Shown one piece after another: positions 60,284 through 64,000 of a DNA stretch of 64,000 nucleotides. Numbering within the stretch: the stretch's first letter is position 1; the number at the start of each line of letters is the position of its first letter. The stretch is taken from positions 248,001 to 312,000 of the forward strand of contig CAYSPG010000002.1 of assembly GCA_964432885.1 (NCBI GenBank), given 5' to 3'. A program made the translations under genes and the position numbers. The notes below the pieces were generated by a model, which saw nothing but the letters and a program-made list of their open reading frames with translations, searched no databases and had not been told where the DNA came from. The DNA is from CAYSPG01 sp964432885. GTDB taxonomy: Bacteria; Bacteroidota; Bacteroidia; AKYH767-A; OLB10.

Positions 60284-61573
60284 TCACACCTTGGCCGGAA
60301 ACGAAATTACAAACTCGGCACCCGCGCTTCCGGCATTGGTAAGTTTAATATCGCCATTATAAAGCTTAATAATTTCGTTGCTCATACTTAAGCCAAGCCC
60401 GTTGCTTTGCAGCGAAGTTTTGGTAGTAAAAAAAGGTTCAAATATTTTTTCTTTCAACTCGGATGGCACACCGTTGCCATTGTCTTTAATCGTAATTGAA
60501 ATAATGTGTCCATCGTATTTGGTGGTAACGTCAATTTCAGGGGTATAATTTGTTTTGCCTAATTCGTCCTTAAATTTTTCGTGAGTAGAAAAAAACGCAT
60601 TGTTAAGTACGTTAAGCAATACCCGCGAAATTTCTTTGGTTGAAATCATTACATCCGGTATGCCTTTGGCAAATTCTTTTTTTATGACGCATTGGTATCC
60701 GGTTATTCCGCTTTGAAAAGTTTTGTAAGCTATGTGTGCAACCGACTCGGTAAGTTCATTTATATTTATCAAATGCTTTTCGCCTGTGCCAATGATGCTG
60801 TGCTGCAACATGTTTTCTACAATGCTGTTTGCGCGCATGCCATGCTCATTTATTTTTTCAAGGTTCATTTTTAAATTTTCGAGCAACGATATTCTTTCGG
60901 TATCGGTTTTGGCGGTAATAATTTCGCCAATTAGTTCGGCCGAAATCATGGCAAAGTTGTGTACAAAATTTAGCGGGTTTTTTATGGTGTGGGCAATGCC
61001 GGCAGTAAGTTGACCAAGGGATGCAAGCATTTCTTTCATCACCAGTTGCTGCTGCATCATTTTTAATTTTTCAAGTGCTTCGAACAACTGTGTATTTTTA
61101 AACTGCAGGTCGGCAGTTTTTTTATCCACTTCGCGTGCCAGTTCGGCTTCGCGGTTTTTTAGGTAGTTAAAAATTTTGTTGTTCTGTTCGCGTATGCGCT
61201 TGATAAGTGCTTCAATGATGTTTTTGGTTGACTCGGGATGTTCATTCATCACCTGGTAAAAATCGTTGCGGTGCAATGCCGCAAGTTTTGAATCAACTGT
61301 ACAGGTAACGCTGAGTGAGCGCGGCTCGTTATCAAGCAATGAAAATTCGCCAAAAAAATCTCCTGCTTTCATTTCGGCAATAGTCATCTCCTGCTCGTGT
61401 AGTTTTACATTGCCATCAACAATAAAATAAAGACTGTCGCCAATATCTCCTTTTTTAAAAACGGGCTGGCCAGCTTCATAATTTATTACAGCCATTTTTT
61501 TTGAAAGCGGCTCAAGCACAGGAGGGTTTATGTGATTAAAAATTTTCACCTTCCTGAGTACTTCCACAAGCAT
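60284..61573 (-). CDS. Histidine kinase with N-terminal cyclic-nucleotide-binding domain
   Basis: From the ATG at 61573 this is a 429-residue soluble kinase. A CRP-like domain (about residues 10-120; YEAGQPVFKKGDIGDSLYFI, then MKAGDFFGEFSLLDNEPRS) is followed by a coiled coil (about 130-180), a HisKA-like box with the phospho-His195 in GIAHTIKNPLNFV, and an ATPase domain with the N box, DNGNGVP, FEPFFTTKT and GLGLSMSNEI. No receiver domain and no membrane helix are present. The CRP-domain ligand is unknown. A TTG upstream (61684) is in frame but unlike the family. No response regulator is adjacent. Confidence 0.88.
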   Translation of the reverse strand: MLVEVLRKVKIFNHINPPVLEPLSKKMAVINYEAGQPVFKKGDIGDSLYFIVDGNVKLHEQEMTIAEMKAGDFFGEFSLLDNEPRSLSVTCTVDSKLAALHRNDFYQVMNEHPESTKNIIEALIKRIREQNNKIFNYLKNREAELAREVDKKTADLQFKNTQLFEALEKLKMMQQQLVMKEMLASLGQLTAGIAHTIKNPLNFVHNFAMISAELIGEIITAKTDTERISLLENLKMNLEKINEHGMRANSIVENMLQHSIIGTGEKHLININELTESVAHIAYKTFQSGITGYQCVIKKEFAKGIPDVMISTKEISRVLLNVLNNAFFSTHEKFKDELGKTNYTPEIDVTTKYDGHIISITIKDNGNGVPSELKEKIFEPFFTTKTSLQSNGLGLSMSNEIIKLYNGDIKLTNAGSAGAEFVISFPAKV

Positions 61574-61737
61574 ATCTTTTTCTGTCACCGTTACCTGTTT
61601 TTTTATTAAGCCCTCAAAAGTATTTAATTTATTGAAATACGTTTTGTTAAAAAAAGCAATAGTAATGCCCTTGATTGTTGCCAATCAAAAGCAGGAATTG
61701 AAACCGAATAAAAATATGTGTAAAAACACCTACCCTG

Positions 61738-62976
61738 TCAGGCAACCTTAAGCTTGCTAAGGTTTGATTTATTTACCTTTTCGATGGCGTAATCTAAAGT
61801 AACGATGTGTTCGCGCTTGTTTTTTTGGTTTGGGATGTCGTACATCAGGTCAAGCATTATGGCTTCGCAAATTGAGCGTAGGCCGCGTGCACCCAGTTTA
61901 AATTCAATGGCTTTGTCAACAATAAAATCTAACACCGATTCTTCAAATGTTAGTTTGATATTTTCCATTTCAAAAAGCCGTTCGTATTGTTTTACAAGAG
62001 CGTTTTTGGGGTCGGATAAAATACTGCGCAAAGCGGCACGGTCAAGTGGCTGCAAATAGGATAACACGGGCAGCCGTCCAATAAGCTCAGGTATTAAGCC
62101 AAACTGTTTTAAGTCGGCAGGTGCAATGTATTGCATCATGTTGTTTTTATCCACTTCATGTCCTTCTTTATGCACGCTAAAGCCAATGGCCTGTGCCTGC
62201 AACCTGCGTGCAATAATTTTTTCGATACCGTCAAAAGCACCACCACATATAAACAAAATGTTTTGTGTGTTTACAGCAATCATTTTTGCTTCGGGGTGCT
62301 TGCGGCCACCTTGAGGAGGTACGTTAATGATGGTGTTTTCAAGCATCTTTAATAACCCCTGCTGTACTCCTTCTCCTGACACATCGCGTGTTATGGAGGG
62401 GTTATCGCTTTTGCGTGCAATTTTATCTATCTCGTCAATGTAAACAATTCCTTTTTCGGCAGCGGCCACATCATAATCGGCAGCTTGCAGCAGACGTGTT
62501 AAAACGCTCTCTACATCTTCGCCCACGTATCCGGCTTCGGTAAGCACGGTGGCATCGGCAATGCAAAAGGGTACTTTTAAAATACGGGCTATGGTGCGGG
62601 CAAGCAAGGTTTTTCCGGTGCCGGTTTCGCCTGCCATTATGATATTTGATTTTTCTATTTCAACATCATTGTCTTTTTTGGTGCCATAAACAATGCGCTT
62701 GTAATGGTTGTAAACGGCTACGCTTAACACCTTTTTTGCATAGTCCTGGCCTATTACATATTCATCCAAATGTTTTTTTACTTCACTTGGCTTTAGCAAT
62801 ACAATGTTTGATGCAAATTTAGTAGCGGCTTTTTCGGTGGTTTCCTGCGTAATTATTTGTTGTGCCTGTGCAACGCACTGGTCGCAGATGTGGCCGCTTT
62901 GGCCGGCAATAAGCACGTTGGTAGCGCTTTTATCGCGTCCGCAAAAAGAGCATTTTATTTCAGACTGTTTTTTCAT
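61738..62976 (-). CDS. clpX: ATP-dependent Clp protease ATP-binding subunit ClpX
   Basis: ClpX unfolds tagged substrates and feeds them to ClpP. The 412-residue protein has an N-terminal zinc domain (CSFCGRDK and CDQCV), the Walker A motif GETGTGKTLLAR, Walker B IVYIDEIDKIARK, the pore-loop region and the sensor motif ELIGRLPVLSYL, and the ClpP-binding region. It is preceded directly by the ATTCGTA leader and lies downstream of clpP on the same strand. Confidence 0.98.
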   Translation of the reverse strand: MKKQSEIKCSFCGRDKSATNVLIAGQSGHICDQCVAQAQQIITQETTEKAATKFASNIVLLKPSEVKKHLDEYVIGQDYAKKVLSVAVYNHYKRIVYGTKKDNDVEIEKSNIIMAGETGTGKTLLARTIARILKVPFCIADATVLTEAGYVGEDVESVLTRLLQAADYDVAAAEKGIVYIDEIDKIARKSDNPSITRDVSGEGVQQGLLKMLENTIINVPPQGGRKHPEAKMIAVNTQNILFICGGAFDGIEKIIARRLQAQAIGFSVHKEGHEVDKNNMMQYIAPADLKQFGLIPELIGRLPVLSYLQPLDRAALRSILSDPKNALVKQYERLFEMENIKLTFEESVLDFIVDKAIEFKLGARGLRSICEAIMLDLMYDIPNQKNKREHIVTLDYAIEKVNKSNLSKLKVA

Positions 62977-63012
62977 AGGTACGAATCACGAATAATTACG
63001 AATTTACGAATC
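62977..63012 (-). repeat. ATTCGTA-word leader abutting clpX
   Basis: Read on the minus strand it begins GATTCGTAAATTCGTAA and ends GTACCT directly before the clpX ATG. It is nearly identical to the leader of engB (27969-28003). Confidence 0.8.
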
Positions 63013-63083
63013 ATAAACTACTAAAATGCTGTATAGAAGTGCTGGGTGTTAAATTATTGACGACTGCTTTCTTTTTTAACTGC

Positions 63084-63767
63084 CTACTTCTTCCGCACCA
63101 ATACTTCGTCTATCATTCCATAGGATTTTGCTTCTTCGGCAGTCATCCAGTAATCGCGGTCGCTGTCTTTCCATACGGTGTCGTAATCTTTTCCGCTGTG
63201 CGAAGCAATTATTTCGTACAATTCTTTTTTTAGTTTTTGTATTTCGCGGGCTGTAATTTCAATATCAGATGCCTGGCCTTCGGCACCGCCCATGGGTTGG
63301 TGTATCATTACGCGTGCATGTTTTAAAGCAGTGCGTTTTCCTTTGGCACCTGCGCACAATAAAACAGCAGCCATGCTGGCGGCCATGCCTGTGCAAATGG
63401 TGGATACATCGGGATTGATATATTGCATGGTATCATAAATGCCTAAGCCGGCATATACCGAGCCTCCGGGGCTGTTCATGTAAATTTGTATATCTTTTTT
63501 TGAATCGGCACTCTCTAAAAAAAGTAATTGTGCCTGTACAATATTGGCAACATAATCATTAATGCCAACTCCTAAAAAGATAATGCGGTCCATCATCAGG
63601 CGCGAAAACACATCCATGGATGCTACGTTCATCTGGCGCTCTTCTATAATGGTGGGCGATATGTATCCTTCGGCACGAATGGCTGATTCGATATAGTTTT
63701 CTACAGCCATGCTGTTGATGCGATGGTGTTTGGTGGCGTACTTAAAAAATTCGTTTTTGTAGTTCAT
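63084..63767 (-). CDS. clpP: ATP-dependent Clp protease proteolytic subunit ClpP
   Basis: ClpP is the serine protease chamber served by ClpX. The 227-residue protein has the catalytic Ser131 in TGMAASMAAVL, His156 in ARVMIHQPMGG and an Asp near residue 205, with PGGSVYAGLGIYDTM in front. The N-terminus is about 30 residues longer than in E. coli, which may include a propeptide. The order tig-clpP-clpX is the usual one. Confidence 0.97.
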   Translation of the reverse strand: MNYKNEFFKYATKHHRINSMAVENYIESAIRAEGYISPTIIEERQMNVASMDVFSRLMMDRIIFLGVGINDYVANIVQAQLLFLESADSKKDIQIYMNSPGGSVYAGLGIYDTMQYINPDVSTICTGMAASMAAVLLCAGAKGKRTALKHARVMIHQPMGGAEGQASDIEITAREIQKLKKELYEIIASHSGKDYDTVWKDSDRDYWMTAEEAKSYGMIDEVLVRKK

Positions 63768-63770
63768 AAT

Positions 63771-63857
63771 GATTGAAGTTTGATGTTTGTGGTTTGATGT
63801 TGGTATTTGGGGTTGAATAATCTTTCACTAAATCCCATACCCTAAATCCTGTATCCT
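63771..63857. repeat. Word repeats between clpP and the upstream gene
   Basis: The 95-bp spacer has a GATTGAAG/GTTTGATG chain (GATTGAAGTTTGATGTTTGT on) at 63771-63803, and at 63826-63857 a relative of the TAAATCCT repeat seen at 29070-29101. Confidence 0.6.
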
Positions 63858-63862
63858 TTTTT

Positions 63863-64000
63863 TTAATGATGATGCGTGTGTTCTTTTACAATTTTTTGAA
63901 ATTCGTCAAGGGTTACGTATTTAACGTTTTTAGGAACGGTTTGTTCCAAAATGTCATATACTTTTTTGGATTGTACGGCACGTTCGGCTTTGGTTTTGTT
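63863..64000 (-). CDS. Probable trigger factor, C-terminal fragment
   Basis: The last 45 codons of a minus-strand gene cut by the window edge. The end reads RAVQSKKVYDILEQTVPKNV, then EFQKIVKEHTHHH, helical and with a His-rich tip. Its place just upstream of clpP suggests trigger factor (tig), the ribosome-bound folding chaperone, and the helical C-terminus fits, but too little is visible to be certain. Confidence 0.6.
   Translation of the reverse strand, partial: NKTKAERAVQSKKVYDILEQTVPKNVKYVTLDEFQKIVKEHTHHH

Noticed and set aside
1..64000. tRNA, rRNA, CRISPR arrays and insertion sequences
   Set aside because: No cloverleaf-like sequence, regularly spaced direct repeats with unique spacers, or transposase frame was seen. 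The repeats found are word chains or single palindromes.

Overview
The window is about 64 kb of AT-rich chromosome from a member of the Bacteroidota, most likely an environmental, non-Bacteroides lineage. The evidence is the gliding-motility genes gldB and gldC, a protein with a type IX secretion (T9SS) C-terminal sorting domain, DUF1573, DUF5916 and PorT-like outer-membrane families, a caa3-type oxidase with two subunit III genes, and promoters with the Bacteroidota -7 box (TAnnTTTG) rather than sigma-70 -10 boxes. Almost everything is housekeeping. I see no rRNA, tRNA, CRISPR array, prophage or transposase.

Layout: 1-3.4 kb holds the end of a TPR protein, secG, groES and groEL. 3.4-9.1 kb holds a T9SS cargo protein and a two-component pair made of a large beta-propeller histidine kinase and a LuxR-type regulator. 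9.2-24.8 kb is a complete minus-strand dcw cluster: mraZ, rsmH, ftsL, ftsI, murE, mraY, murD, ftsW, murG, murC, ftsQ, ftsA, ftsZ. MurE carries the meso-diaminopimelate motif. 25.2-28.6 kb has two acyltransferase genes that look like a glycine/ornithine-lipid pair, separated by a toxin-antitoxin module and a 58-residue membrane protein, then engB. 28.7-32.6 kb has gldC, gldB, a beta-barrel protein and nadE. 33-39.6 kb has dnaK, a lipoprotein, a secreted coiled-coil protein, panB, a pseudouridine synthase and a DUF983 protein. 39.7-47.5 kb has a polysaccharide deacetylase, radC, a LUD-domain protein, ftsH, rsfS, birA, a SRPBCC protein, pyrE and a Nudix protein. 47.7-54.1 kb has an aminotransferase, two DUF1573 paralogues, a dicarboxylate symporter and a large DUF5916 protein. 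54.1-59.4 kb is a cytochrome oxidase assembly operon without subunits I and II. 59.5-64 kb has a TonB-domain protein, a CRP-domain histidine kinase, clpX, clpP and the end of a gene that is probably tig.

The unusual content is mostly in non-coding or inserted sequence. A CCCCTCTC/GAGAGGGG palindrome sits in frame inside nadE, with relatives elsewhere in the window. Two nearly identical 35-nt leaders abut the start codons of engB and clpX, 35 kb apart on opposite strands. Several spacers are built of short repeated words. Many -7-like boxes lie so close to start codons that leaderless or very short-leader transcripts are predicted. I did not find a clearly new defence or metabolic system. The best candidates for follow-up are the glycine-lipid/toxin-antitoxin locus, the repeated leaders and the palindrome inside nadE.
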